Positions 1-8,696 of a stretch of DNA of 64,000 nt are shown piece after piece. Below the pieces are notes generated by a model, which was given only the letters and a program-made list of their open reading frames with translations, was not told the DNA's origin and ran no database searches. Numbering within the stretch: the stretch's first letter is position 1; every line of letters starts with the position of its first letter. The DNA comes from Streptomyces pristinaespiralis (GTDB lineage: Bacteria > Actinomycetota > Actinomycetes > Streptomycetales > Streptomycetaceae). Position numbers and translations under genes: made by a program. The stretch is from the NCBI RefSeq assembly GCF_001278075.1, contig NZ_CP011340.1, positions 3,100,001 through 3,164,000 of the forward strand, in the 5' to 3' direction.

Positions 1-638
1 TCCCCCATCGGCTCGTTGATCAGGTCGTAGCCGATGACGGCGGGATGGTCCGCGAAGCGGTCGGCCAGCACCCGCCACATGCCGGCCTGGGCGCTGCGCA
101 GATCCGGGTCCTCGTAGAGATGGGTGAACGCACGCTGCACGGCGGGCTCGAAGTACTCGGCGAACCAGTCGTCGGGGTGCGCGGTGAACGGCAGCCCGTC
201 CGTCCTGGTCGCCCACTCGGGGATGCCGCGGTGCCCGAAGACGGGGCCGAAGACGTCCTGGTGGGCGTCGATCACGACGTGGACGCGGTAGGTGCGTGCC
301 CAGTCCAGCACCTGGCCGATCCTGCGCAGGTACCGCTCGCTGTACCGGCCCCGCACCGGCTCCAGGTCGTCCCAGAAGACCAGCAGCCTGGCGAAGTTGA
401 AGCCCCGGGCCCGCAGGTCGCGGAAGTGCCGTTCGGTGATCGCGGACAGGGCCGCCTCACCCCGGTGGGTCTTGTCCTCGACGTTCCAGCCGCGCAGGGT
501 GAGGACCCGGCCGCGGTCGTCGGTCAGCCGCGGGATGCCGTCCGGCGCGTCACCGGCCGCGGGGCCGTGTGCCCGGGCGGGCGCGGCGCAGAGCAGCAGG
601 AGCGCGGAGACGAGGACGGCGAGCAGTCGGCGGTACAT
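1..638 (-). CDS. Secreted GH5 glycosidase, endoglycoceramidase-like (3' end off window)
   Basis: Partial gene: 212 codons from an ATG at 638, with the C-terminus beyond position 1. The first ~25 residues form a Sec signal (MYRRLLAVLVSALLL, then small residues up to ARA), so the enzyme is secreted. The mature part reads as a GH5 TIM barrel: LRGWNVEDK near residue 50, the LLVFWDDLEP strand, IDAHQDVFG near residue 120, and DLINEP at about 204-209, where Glu is the family acid/base. The DAHQDV signature and a W/N-rich first strand resemble GH5 endoglycoceramidases that release oligosaccharide from glycolipids, but the nucleophile half is missing, so substrate is inference. The gene starts 64 nt upstream of the stop side of the next minus-strand gene. 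Confidence 0.85.
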   Translation of the reverse strand, partial: MYRRLLAVLVSALLLLCAAPARAHGPAAGDAPDGIPRLTDDRGRVLTLRGWNVEDKTHRGEAALSAITERHFRDLRARGFNFARLLVFWDDLEPVRGRYSERYLRRIGQVLDWARTYRVHVVIDAHQDVFGPVFGHRGIPEWATRTDGLPFTAHPDDWFAEYFEPAVQRAFTHLYEDPDLRSAQAGMWRVLADRFADHPAVIGYDLINEPMG

Positions 639-701
639 GAGGGACCTCCGGCACGGTCGTACGACAGTGCCGGAGATCCCATCAGCAGAACTGACGGTCC
701 A

Positions 702-1667
702 TCAAGAGTTGGTCAGGACAATCTTGCCGAAGAGTTCCCCGGTGGCCATCTTCTCGAAGCCCTCCCGGGCCCGGTCCAGCGGCAGCACCTCGTCGATGAC
801 CGGCCGCACGCCCGTGGCCGCGCAGAACGAGAGCAGGTCCTCCAGTTCGTCCTTGGAGCCCATCGTCGAGCCGACGACCTTCAGTTCGAGGAAGAAGATC
901 CGGGTGAGCTCGGCGTGCGCGGGGCGGTCACCGCTGGTCGCCCCGGAGATCACCAGGGTCCCGCCGGGCCGCAGCGACTTGACCGAGTGGGACCAGGTCG
1001 CGGCCCCGACCGTCTCGATGACGGCGTCCACCCGGCGCGGCAGCCGCGCTCCCGGCTCGTACGCCTCCTCGGCCCCCAGCTCGACGGCGCGCTTGCGCTT
1101 GGCCTCGTCGCGGCTGGTGGCGTACACCCGCAGGCCGGCGGCCTTGCCGAGCACGATCGCGGCGGTGGCCACGCCGCCGCCCGCTCCCTGCACCAGCACC
1201 GAATCGCCGGGACGCACACCGGCGTTGGTGAAGAGCATCCGGTAGGCGGTGAGCCAGGCGGTCGGCAGGCAGGCGGCCTGCTCGAAGGTGAGCTCCTTCG
1301 GCTTCGGCAGCACGTTCCACGTGGGCACGCTGACCTGCTCGGCGAAGGTGCCCTGGTAGCGCTCGGTGAGGATGGAGCGGGGCTCGTCGGGGCCGACGCC
1401 GTGGCCGCTCTGCCCGATGACGGAGTGGAGGACCACCTCGTTCCCGTCCTCGTCGACACCGGCGGCGTCACAGCCGAGGATCATCGGCAGCTTGTCCTCC
1501 GCGAGACCGACCCCGCGCAGCGACCACAGGTCGTGGTGGTTGAGCGAGGCGGCCTTGACGGTCACGGTCGTCCAGCCGGGACGGGCCTCGGGTGCCGGGC
1601 GTTCGCCCAGTTCAAGGCCGTTGAGCGGCTGGTCGCGGTCGATGCGGGCGGCGTAGGCGGCGAACAT
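702..1667 (-). CDS. Zinc-type alcohol dehydrogenase / quinone oxidoreductase-like MDR protein
   Basis: 321 aa, the usual length for the medium-chain dehydrogenase/reductase superfamily. GroES-like N-terminal half (SLNHHDLWSLRGVG, then LGCDAAGV) and a Rossmann half with the glycine-rich VQGAGGGVATAAI turn around residues 150-165, followed by VYATSRDEAKRKRA, which suggests NADP(H) binding. No structural-zinc four-cysteine lobe is visible, so it is closer to the zinc-independent quinone oxidoreductases. The ATG at 1667 is taken because family members begin MFAAY. An ATG two codons upstream (1673) is equally possible and neither has a clear Shine-Dalgarno. Substrate unknown. Confidence 0.88.
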   Translation of the reverse strand: MFAAYAARIDRDQPLNGLELGERPAPEARPGWTTVTVKAASLNHHDLWSLRGVGLAEDKLPMILGCDAAGVDEDGNEVVLHSVIGQSGHGVGPDEPRSILTERYQGTFAEQVSVPTWNVLPKPKELTFEQAACLPTAWLTAYRMLFTNAGVRPGDSVLVQGAGGGVATAAIVLGKAAGLRVYATSRDEAKRKRAVELGAEEAYEPGARLPRRVDAVIETVGAATWSHSVKSLRPGGTLVISGATSGDRPAHAELTRIFFLELKVVGSTMGSKDELEDLLSFCAATGVRPVIDEVLPLDRAREGFEKMATGELFGKIVLTNS

Positions 1668-1687
1668 GACCATGAGAGTAGGGCGGG

Positions 1688-1714
1688 CCGGTGCGTGGCG
1701 GAACCACGCACCGG
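1688..1714 (-). terminator. Hairpin terminator after phoD
   Basis: Perfect 11-bp inverted repeat (CCGGTGCGTGG / CCACGCACCGG) with a 5-nt loop, 16 nt past the phoD stop on the minus strand and just upstream of the dehydrogenase start. No strong U-tract, as is common in Streptomyces. Confidence 0.65.
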
Positions 1715-1730
1715 TGTGACACGCGTCCCG

Positions 1731-3296
1731 CTAGTCCCTCCGCCACTGGGCCGGCGAGTTCTTCGTCGCCGGGTCCTCGTAGGAACCGGTACTGCCCCGG
1801 TCGACGTGGAAGCTCGTCAGCGTGGTGACGGGCGACGCCGGGTCGCGGCGGTCCGCGATCACCCTCATGTGGGCGCTGAACCGCTCGGGAGTCACCTCGT
1901 ACACGTCGTAGCCGTAGCGGTTGCCCTCGAAGTACTTCAGATGCGGGTTGGCCGCTCCCATCAGCGGACCGTTCGTCCTGTTCCACTCCGCCGAGTAGGC
2001 CCCCGACGTGACGGAGTGAGCGGTGAACTCCGTTCCCACGAGCGGGGACGAGGGATCGTCGAAGTCGGTCCTGATGTCGTCGACGAACGCGGAGTGCCAG
2101 TCTCCGGTGATGACGACGAGGTCCTCGAGGCCACTGCTGTGCACATGCCCCAGCACCTCCTTGCGCTCCGCGAGGAAGCCGTCCCACTGATCGGTGAACA
2201 TGTACGGGCCGCCCGGCCGCCCCCTCAGCTGGCTGAGCATGATCGAGTTGGCCCAGACGTGCCACGCGTCGGGCGCCCGGTCGATGCCCCGCTTCAGCCA
2301 GGACTTCTGCCCCTGGCCGAGGATCGTGCCGTCGGGAAGGTTCTGCGCGGAGCGGTACGAACGCAGGTCGAGCACCGTCAGCTCCAGCAGGTCGCCCCAG
2401 CGGCGGACACGGTGGATCTCCGGGTCGGGCAGCGCGAAGGCGCTGTCGTCGCGGTGCGGCTGGTGCTCGTACCAGGCCTGGTACGCGGCGGCCTTGCGCT
2501 GCATGAACGGCGCGCCGCCGCCCGTTCCCGAGTAGTCGTTCACCACCTCGTGGTCGTCCCAGGTCATGAACCAGGGGTGGGCGGCGTGCGCCTCACGCAG
2601 GGACGCGTCGCCCTTGTAGAGGGCGTGGCGGCGGCGGTAGTCGGCGACGGTGAAGACCGACGGACCCTCGTGGTCGCGGACGTGGTCCGCCGGGACGCCG
2701 CCGACCTGGCCGTGCTCGTAGACGTAGTCACCGAGGTGGACGACGAAGTCGACGTCCTCGCGGGCGATTCCGCGGTGGGCGGCGTAGAACCCGTCGTGGA
2801 ACGCCTGGCAGTTGGCGGCGGCGAAGCGGACAGGGCGGGCTCCGCCGGCCGGCGCGGTGCGGGTACGTCCGACCCGGCTGGTCCTGCCCAGTGCCCTGAA
2901 CCCGTACCAGTAGCGGGTGTCCGGGCGCAGGCCGTGGACGGGGACATGGACGCTGTGGCCGAGGGTCGCCGAGGCCGGGGCCGTGCCGCGGGCCACCACC
3001 TGGCGGAGCGTCCGGTCCAGGGCCACGGTCCACTCGACCTCGACGACCTCCGGCAGAGGCTGCTCGGCGGCCAGCGGTTCCGGTGCGAGACGGGTCCACA
3101 GCAGGACGCTGTTCGCGAGCGGGTCGCCCGAGGCGACGCCGAGGGTGAACGGCGCCGGGTCGTAGTCGGCGCCGAGCGCCTCCGCCGCCTCACGGGCCCG
3201 GGCCGGCGACAGCCCGGCGCTCAGCGGCCACGCCAGGTTGAGGGCGCCCGCGGCGGCCGCCGCCTTGAGCAGATTGCGTCGGTCGGTCCTGATCAC
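1731..3296 (-). CDS. phoD: Tat-exported alkaline phosphatase D family protein
   Basis: 521 aa. The N-terminus has a twin-arginine signal (DRRNLLK followed by an Ala-rich hydrophobic stretch), so export should be by Tat with metals loaded in the cytoplasm. PhoD-family motifs run in order: an N-terminal beta domain (FTLGVASGDPLANSVLLWTR), FAAANCQAFHDG, DFVVHLGDYVYEHG, TWDDHEVVNDYSG, then VVITGDWHSAF and a C-terminal TEFTAHSVTSG. These supply the Fe/Ca ligands of the phosphodi/monoesterase site. Expected role: scavenging phosphate from organic esters outside the cell, usually under PhoP control, though I did not find a clear PHO box. Its start overlaps the upstream gene's stop by 4 nt. Confidence 0.93.
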   Translation of the reverse strand: MIRTDRRNLLKAAAAAGALNLAWPLSAGLSPARAREAAEALGADYDPAPFTLGVASGDPLANSVLLWTRLAPEPLAAEQPLPEVVEVEWTVALDRTLRQVVARGTAPASATLGHSVHVPVHGLRPDTRYWYGFRALGRTSRVGRTRTAPAGGARPVRFAAANCQAFHDGFYAAHRGIAREDVDFVVHLGDYVYEHGQVGGVPADHVRDHEGPSVFTVADYRRRHALYKGDASLREAHAAHPWFMTWDDHEVVNDYSGTGGGAPFMQRKAAAYQAWYEHQPHRDDSAFALPDPEIHRVRRWGDLLELTVLDLRSYRSAQNLPDGTILGQGQKSWLKRGIDRAPDAWHVWANSIMLSQLRGRPGGPYMFTDQWDGFLAERKEVLGHVHSSGLEDLVVITGDWHSAFVDDIRTDFDDPSSPLVGTEFTAHSVTSGAYSAEWNRTNGPLMGAANPHLKYFEGNRYGYDVYEVTPERFSAHMRVIADRRDPASPVTTLTSFHVDRGSTGSYEDPATKNSPAQWRRD

Positions 3297-3889
3297 TTGC
3301 GTCCCCCCGTGCGCGTGGCGCCGGCCGTGGCCGTCAGGCCGAGCGATATCCCGTCGGCGTACCCGTCGTTGGATGTCCCGCCGCCGCTGCGGGTGAGGAC
3401 GAGCAGCAGGCGCGCGCTGCGGGCGCCGGGCGGCACCGCGGCGGACGCGGTGCGCTCCAGCAGCCCGGTGCGTGCGCCGCGGTCGCCGGCGGTCACGGGC
3501 CCGAGCACGCTCAGCGCCACGGGCGTGCCTTTGGCGTCGCGGAACTCGACGGAGAGCCTGGCGCCGTCCTCCTGCGCGGCGTATCCGCCGAGCCAGGCGG
3601 TCACCGTGTACCGCACCCGGCCCGCGTCGACGGCCGCACGGCCGGTCGCACCGGTGCGAGGCAGTTCGACGTCCTGCACGAGGGCGGTGCGGGGCGAGTT
3701 GCCGCCGCTGAAGAACCGGGAGCCGCGGCGGACGGGCCCGGGATCGGCGGCGGTCGGATAGCCGCCGCCCACGCTGTACGCGACGAGCGCCGGAGCGCCC
3801 TCACCGACGACCCAGCCGGTCACGCTGCCGACGGGCTCGGCGCTCCCTCCCGGCCCGCTCTCGGCATCGCCGTTGACGACCAGATTCAC
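3293..3889 (-). CDS. Hypothetical beta-rich protein coupled to phoD
   Basis: I do not recognise a named family. From the GTG at 3889, preceded by GGGAGG at 5 nt, the product is 198 aa and starts MNLVVNGDAESGPGG. This NLVVNGDAE opening is typical of carbohydrate-binding or jelly-roll modules. The rest is Gly/Thr/Val-rich (VTGWVVGEG, RFFSGGNSPRTALVQDVEL, ARLLLVLTRSGGG), consistent with a single beta-sandwich. No signal peptide is visible from this start; an in-frame ATG at 3940 adds 17 basic residues but no signal either. ATGA overlap with phoD implies translational coupling and a shared function. The link to phosphatase activity is inference. Confidence 0.6.
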   Translation of the reverse strand: MNLVVNGDAESGPGGSAEPVGSVTGWVVGEGAPALVAYSVGGGYPTAADPGPVRRGSRFFSGGNSPRTALVQDVELPRTGATGRAAVDAGRVRYTVTAWLGGYAAQEDGARLSVEFRDAKGTPVALSVLGPVTAGDRGARTGLLERTASAAVPPGARSARLLLVLTRSGGGTSNDGYADGISLGLTATAGATRTGGRK

Positions 3890-4086
3890 AAGGGCCTCCC
3901 GGGGGACGTGTGTCGGCCGCCGACGCGGACCGCGGAGCATCACAGCAGCACCGGATGAACCCCGGAAGACCCCCACGGGAACACCCGCCCCGATTCGGCC
4001 ACGCCCCGCGCCCTCGCCCGCGTCGCAGCGCCGGGCGGCGCACCCGGCCCCGCGGCCACGGCACGGGTCCCCGGCGGAACAGGAAC

Positions 4087-4125
4087 GGGCCGTGTCGTAC
4101 CCCCGCACGGGATACGACACGGCCC
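4087..4125 (-). terminator. Intrinsic terminator after malic enzyme gene
   Basis: 13-bp perfect stem (GGGCCGTGTCGTA / TACGACACGGCCC) that continues across a one-base bulge with CCC/GGG, 30 nt past the malic enzyme stop. Confidence 0.75.
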
Positions 4126-4154
4126 GGTTCGTGTCGCCGAAGTGCCGACGCAGG

Positions 4155-5366
4155 TCAGCGGCGGGCGACGCCCTCCGCCCGCGCCGCCGCGGCCACGGCC
4201 GCGGTCACCGCCGGCGCGACCCGCTCGTCGAAGGGCGAGGGGATCACGTAGTCGGCCGAGAGCGCGTCACCGACGACGTCGGCGAGCGCGTCCGCCGCCG
4301 CGATCTTCATGCCCTCGGTGATCCGGGACGCCCGCACCTGCAGCGCGCCCGCGAAGATGCCGGGGAAGGCGAGGACGTTGTTGATCTGGTTCGGGTAGTC
4401 CGAACGGCCGGTTGCCACGACCGCCGCGTACTTGTGCGCGACGTCGGGGTGCACCTCCGGGTTCGGGTTGGCCATGGCGAAGACGAACGCGCCCGGCGCC
4501 ATGGACGCGACAGCGGCCTCCGGCACCGTGCCGCCGGAGACGCCGATGAAGACGTCCGCGCCGGCCAGCGCGTTCTCGAGGGAGCCCGAGAGACCCGCAC
4601 GGTTGGTGAGCTCGGCGAGCTCACGCTTGACCGGCGTCAGGTCCTCGCGGTCGCGGCTGACGATGCCCTTGCGGGCCGCGACCGCCACGTCGCCGAGACC
4701 GGCCTCCAGCAGGAACTTCGCGATCGCCACACCGGCCGCGCCCGCGCCGGAGATGACACCGCGCAGCTCGCCGAGCGTGCGCCCGGTCAGCTTGGCGGCG
4801 TTGCGCAGGGCGGCGAGGGTCACGACGGCGGTACCGTGCTGGTCGTCGTGGAAGACGGGGATGTCGAGGCGCTCCTGGAGCTTGCGCTCGATCTCGAAGC
4901 ACCGGGGTGCCGAGATGTCCTCGAGGTTCACTCCGCCGAAGGACGGCGCGAGGCGCACGACGGTCTCGATGATCTCGTCGGCGTCGGTGGTGGCGAGGGC
5001 GATCGGGACCGCGTCCACGCCGCCGAACTGCTTGAAAAGGATCGCCTTCCCTTCCATGACCGGGAGGGAGGCCTCCGGTCCGATGTCTCCGAGACCGAGC
5101 ACCGCCGTTCCGTCCGTGACGACGGCGACGACCTGGGACTTCCAGGTGTAGTCGTGCACGAGTTCGGGCCGCTCCGCGATGGCGGTGCAGACCTTGGCGA
5201 CGCCGGGTGTGTAAGCGAGGGACAGGTCGTCCTTGTTCCGCACCGGCACGGTGGCCTGGACGGCCATCTTGCCGCCGCGGTGCAGTGCGAACGCCGGATC
5301 GAAGGGCTCGTCGGCGCTCTCCGTGTCGGCGCTGTCGCTGCGAGGATTGACGATCTCCGCTGCCAT
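4155..5366 (-). CDS. NAD(P)-dependent malic enzyme
   Basis: 403 aa, the short bacterial form without the phosphotransacetylase-like C-terminal domain. It decarboxylates malate to pyruvate with reduction of NAD(P). The N-terminal malic domain has LAYTPGVAKVC, the K of VVTDGTAVLGLGDIG, and the metal/substrate region IPVFHDDQHGTA. The Rossmann half has VISGAGAAGVAIAKFL and FAMANPNPEV, plus a Tyr-Pro-Asn-Gln motif near residue 330. In S. coelicolor the gene at this syntenic spot is described as the NADP-dependent enzyme, supplying NADPH for lipid and antibiotic synthesis; cofactor here is inferred from synteny. ATG at 5366. It is divergent from the ABC transporter operon. Confidence 0.93.
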   Translation of the reverse strand: MAAEIVNPRSDSADTESADEPFDPAFALHRGGKMAVQATVPVRNKDDLSLAYTPGVAKVCTAIAERPELVHDYTWKSQVVAVVTDGTAVLGLGDIGPEASLPVMEGKAILFKQFGGVDAVPIALATTDADEIIETVVRLAPSFGGVNLEDISAPRCFEIERKLQERLDIPVFHDDQHGTAVVTLAALRNAAKLTGRTLGELRGVISGAGAAGVAIAKFLLEAGLGDVAVAARKGIVSRDREDLTPVKRELAELTNRAGLSGSLENALAGADVFIGVSGGTVPEAAVASMAPGAFVFAMANPNPEVHPDVAHKYAAVVATGRSDYPNQINNVLAFPGIFAGALQVRASRITEGMKIAAADALADVVGDALSADYVIPSPFDERVAPAVTAAVAAAARAEGVARR

Positions 5367-5889
5367 GTGGTTGACCCCTTAGGTCTTCATCAGTTGAGGG
5401 TGGCCACTCCTGGTTGAGGAGGGGTGGGCGGGCACCGCGTCCGTCCCTGCGTCAGGGCGGTTGGCCCGCCCGGGCAGGGGGAGGTACGTACGCGCGGGCG
5501 CGCCGCACACGCGCCCTGAGCCCCGGATGAGGGGTGTAAGGATCCTTCTTACCGGACGGACCACACCGCGGACGAGTCGATATGCGCTCGGTGACGCGGT
5601 TCATAGCCAGAAACCCGGACAAGCGCGCCTGGTGCAGACGAACCCGCCCAGAAGGCAAGGTGACCGAAGATCTTCCGGCCGGAAGAAGGCTTTCCAGCGA
5701 ATGGTCCGGCCTTGATGTACCGGCCCGCCGGGGTTCGGGGGTGACCCGTTATCCGATTTTGACATGCCTGGCCCCCTGAATGGGCTCGTCCGAATGGCAA
5801 GATGCCGAAAACAGACAAGGTCGCGACACTCGAAGATGAGTGCAGTACGACCTGGTAACTCCACCCTCACCCGCCGGAGGACCCCGATC
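5367..5889. other. 523-bp divergent intergenic region, malic enzyme / ABC transporter
   Basis: No convincing gene. It must hold both promoters and carries a perfect 16-bp palindrome (entered separately). A TTGACA hexamer occurs at 5759-5764 on the plus strand, but no credible -10 lies 16-19 nt downstream, so I do not call it a promoter. Confidence 0.5.
5671..5686. promoter_or_regulatory. Perfect 16-bp palindrome, candidate operator
   Basis: TCTTCCGGCCGGAAGA is its own reverse complement. It lies about 305 bp upstream of the malic enzyme start and about 204 bp upstream of the transporter start. Length and symmetry suit a dimeric repressor site; no regulator can be named. Confidence 0.4.
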
Positions 5890-6837
5890 ATGACCGCAAG
5901 CACCACGCGCCGTAAGACCGCCGCGAAGTCCCGGACCGCCGCGGTCTGCGCCATCGCGGTCGCCGGCGCCATGCTGCTGACCGCGTGCGGCGACCAGACG
6001 GACAACGGCGCCTCGGAGTCGGAGACCAAGGGCACCGCGTCCGCGGCCCCGCTGGCCGACAAGCTGCCCAAGGAGATCCGCGACAAGGGCGTCATCAAGG
6101 TCGGATCCGACATCGCGTACGCGCCGATGGAGTTCATGGACGAGGGCAACAAGCCCGCCGGCGTGGACATCGACATCGCGAAGGCCCTCGGCAAGGTCCT
6201 CGGCGTCGAGTTCCAGTTCGAGAACTCCACCTTCGACCAGCTCGTCCTGGGCATGAACAACGGCCGCACCGACATCGTGATGTCGTCGATGACGGACACC
6301 AAGGAGCGCCAGCAGGGCGCGACCGAGGACGCCAAGGGCGGTGCCGACTTCGTCAACTACTTCAAGGCCGGCTCCGCGATCCTGGTCCAGAAGGGCAACC
6401 CCAAGCAGGTCACCACGCTGGACGACCTGTGCGGCCTGACGGTCGCCGCCCAGCGCGGCACGGCCAACGAGGCGCTGCTGAAGGAGACGCAGAAGAAGTG
6501 CGGCTCCGACAAGATCAAGGAGTTCATCTCCGACCAGGACACCGACTCGATCACGCAGCTCCAGACCAAGCGTGCCGACGCGGTGATCACCGACTTCCCG
6601 GTCGCCCTCTACAACGAGCTGAACGCCGGCGGCGGCAAGCTCTTCGAGGTCGTGGGTGAGCAGATCGACGCCGCGCCGTACGGCATCGCGGTGAGCAAGA
6701 AGAACACGCAGCTGCGTGACGCCCTCCAGGCGGCCGTCCAGAAGATCATCGACGACGGCTCGTACGGCGAGGTGCTGAAGGAGTGGAAGGCCGAGAGCGG
6801 CGCCATCGAGAAGGCCACGATCAACGCCGGCAAGTGA
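5890..6837 (+). CDS. Amino-acid ABC transporter substrate-binding lipoprotein
   Basis: 315 aa from the ATG at 5890 (GGAGG 9 nt upstream). The N-terminus carries basic residues, a hydrophobic core and lipobox LTAC (Cys about 33), so the protein is lipid-anchored outside the membrane. The body is a family 3 solute-binding protein: GVIKVGSDIAYAPMEF, GVDIDIAKALGKVLGV, FENSTFDQLVLGMNNGRTD, and the late RADAVITDFPVALYNEL with a final Lys-rich helix. Family 3 proteins bind polar amino acids such as glutamate and glutamine, so substrate is probably one of these. First gene of a three-gene operon with permease and ATPase. Confidence 0.92.
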   Translation: MTASTTRRKTAAKSRTAAVCAIAVAGAMLLTACGDQTDNGASESETKGTASAAPLADKLPKEIRDKGVIKVGSDIAYAPMEFMDEGNKPAGVDIDIAKALGKVLGVEFQFENSTFDQLVLGMNNGRTDIVMSSMTDTKERQQGATEDAKGGADFVNYFKAGSAILVQKGNPKQVTTLDDLCGLTVAAQRGTANEALLKETQKKCGSDKIKEFISDQDTDSITQLQTKRADAVITDFPVALYNELNAGGGKLFEVVGEQIDAAPYGIAVSKKNTQLRDALQAAVQKIIDDGSYGEVLKEWKAESGAIEKATINAGK

Positions 6838-6881
6838 CGCCACCCGCCGCCACAATCTCCCTCATGTAAGGCAGCAACCCT

Positions 6882-7862
6882 GTGACTGACCCCCTCGACA
6901 AGTCGCCGGCCGACGTCCCTCCGGGCGGCGGCCGGGACGCCTCCCCCCACAAGGCCTCCAGCGCACCCGCCGGGCACATCAAGGCCGTCCCCGTGCGTCA
7001 CTACGGGCGCTGGATCAGTGCCGTCGTGGTCCTGGGGCTCCTCGCCCTGCTGGTACGGGCCTTCGCGGACGCTCAGATCCAGTGGAGCGTGGTCGGTGAC
7101 CAGATCACCAACGGCACGTTCGCCCGGGGCGCCTGGGAAACCCTGAAGATCACCGTCTACTCGATGGTGATCGGCGTGGTCCTCGGCGCGATCCTCGCGG
7201 TGATGCGTCTCTCGCCGAACCCGGTGCTCTCCTCCGTGGCGTGGGGCTACATCTGGTTCTTCCGCGGCACTCCGGTGCTGGTGCAGATCCTGCTGTGGTT
7301 CAACCTCTCGCTGGTGTTCCAGTACCTCGACCTCGGTTTCATCTACCGGGACGAGATGAACCAGGTCATGACGCCCTTCGTGGCGGCGCTGCTGGCCCTC
7401 GGCCTGAACGAGGCGGCGTACATGGCCGAGATCTGCCGGGCCGGCATCCAGTCGGTCGACTCGGGTCAGACGGAGGCGGCACACGCGCTCGGCATGAAGG
7501 GCGGCAGGACGATGCGCCGCATCGTGCTGCCGCAGGCCATGCGGGTGATCATTCCGCCCACGGGCAACGAGTTCATCAACATGCTGAAGACCTCCTCGCT
7601 GGCGTTCGCCATCGGTTACGGCGAGCTGTTCCTGCGGGGCCGTGAATTCGGCTCCCGGACGCTCGCGATCATGGAGGGCTACATCGTGATCTCGCTCTGG
7701 TACCTGGCGCTGACCACCGTGTTCAGCATCGGCCAGTACTACCTGGAGCGGTATTACGCCCGCGGTTCGAGCCGTTCGCTGCCGCCCACGCCGCTCCAGC
7801 GGCTGCGGAAGCAGTTGTCCTCGTTCCGTGTGCAGAGCAACGTCGGAGGCGTGAAGGTATGA
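6882..7862 (+). CDS. Amino-acid ABC transporter permease
   Basis: 326 aa from GTG 6882. A ~45-residue polar, Pro/Gly-rich N-terminal extension precedes one TM helix ([17 protein letters not shown]) and a HisM-type permease domain with about five more. Diagnostic motifs: [13 protein letters not shown] and the cytoplasmic EAA loop [17 protein letters not shown], which docks to the ATPase, followed by [17 protein letters not shown]. Only one permease is encoded, so the channel is probably a homodimer. It overlaps the ATPase gene by 4 nt (ATGA). Confidence 0.92.
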   Translation: MTDPLDKSPADVPPGGGRDASPHKASSAPAGHIKAVPVRHYGRWISAVVVLGLLALLVRAFADAQIQWSVVGDQITNGTFARGAWETLKITVYSMVIGVVLGAILAVMRLSPNPVLSSVAWGYIWFFRGTPVLVQILLWFNLSLVFQYLDLGFIYRDEMNQVMTPFVAALLALGLNEAAYMAEICRAGIQSVDSGQTEAAHALGMKGGRTMRRIVLPQAMRVIIPPTGNEFINMLKTSSLAFAIGYGELFLRGREFGSRTLAIMEGYIVISLWYLALTTVFSIGQYYLERYYARGSSRSLPPTPLQRLRKQLSSFRVQSNVGGVKV

Positions 7863-8635
7863 GTTCCCAGTCGACGCAGCCGATGGTGAAGGCCGAGAAC
7901 GTCCACAAGTCGTTCGGCCATGTGAAGGTCCTCAAGGGCATCGACCTGGAGGTCGCCCCCCGCGAGGTGTTCTGTCTGGTGGGTCCGTCCGGCTCCGGCA
8001 AGTCGACCTTCCTGCGGTGCATCAACCACCTGGAGAAGATCAACGGCGGCCGGCTCTCGGTCGACGGTCGCCTGGTGGGCTACCGCGAGAAGGGCGACAA
8101 GCTCTACGAGCTGAAGGAGAGGGAGGTCGCGGCGCAGCGCAGGGACATCGGCATGGTCTTCCAGCGCTTCAACCTCTTCCCTCACATGACGGCGCTCGCG
8201 AACGTCATGGAGGCCCCGGTCCAGGTCAAGGGCGAGTCGAAGGCCGTGGCCCGCGAGCGTGCGCTGAAGCTGCTGGACCGGGTGGGGCTGGCCGACAAGG
8301 CCAAGAACTACCCGTCCCAGCTCTCCGGCGGCCAGCAGCAGCGCGTCGCGATCGCCCGTGCGCTCGCGATGGAGCCGAAGCTGATGCTCTTCGACGAGCC
8401 GACGTCGGCCCTCGACCCCGAGCTCGTGGGCGAGGTCCTCGACGTGATGCGCGGCCTCGCGGAGGACGGCATGACGATGATCGTCGTGACCCACGAGATG
8501 GGCTTCGCCCGTGAGGTCGGCGACGCGCTCGTCTTCATGGACGACGGCGTGGTCGTCGAGGCCGGCCACCCGCGTGACGTGCTCGGCAACCCGCAGCACG
8601 AGCGGACGAAGTCCTTCCTGTCGAAGGTGCTCTGA
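7859..8635 (+). CDS. Amino-acid ABC transporter ATP-binding protein
   Basis: 258 aa, GlnQ/GltL-like. Walker [10 protein letters not shown] near residue 42, Q-loop in [18 protein letters not shown] signature LSGGQQQR, Walker B LMLFDEP, D-loop SALDPE and H-loop VVTHEM are all intact. The [14 protein letters not shown] segment is typical of polar amino-acid importers. Translationally coupled to the permease; a strong terminator follows 12 nt after the stop. Confidence 0.95.
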   Translation: MSSQSTQPMVKAENVHKSFGHVKVLKGIDLEVAPREVFCLVGPSGSGKSTFLRCINHLEKINGGRLSVDGRLVGYREKGDKLYELKEREVAAQRRDIGMVFQRFNLFPHMTALANVMEAPVQVKGESKAVARERALKLLDRVGLADKAKNYPSQLSGGQQQRVAIARALAMEPKLMLFDEPTSALDPELVGEVLDVMRGLAEDGMTMIVVTHEMGFAREVGDALVFMDDGVVVEAGHPRDVLGNPQHERTKSFLSKVL

Positions 8636-8647
8636 ACGCAGCGGCAA

Positions 8648-8681
8648 GGGGCGGTACGGACCCGGTGGTCCGTACCGCCCC
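8648..8681. terminator. Bidirectional intrinsic terminator
   Basis: Perfect 15-bp stem (GGGGCGGTACGGACC and its complement) with a CGGT tetraloop, between the convergent ATPase (stop 8635) and methyltransferase (stop 8697) genes. Confidence 0.8.
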
Positions 8682-8696
8682 TGCGCGTTCGCCCCG

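Noticed and set aside
45..3761. A 1238-codon open frame on the plus strand
   Set aside because: It is antisense to four well-supported genes and its product is Arg/Gly/Val-rich without domains, a common shadow in high-GC DNA.
5759..5764. TTGACA as a promoter -35 for the ABC transporter
   Set aside because: No acceptable -10 at 16-19 nt, and it is 126 nt from the start codon without other support.
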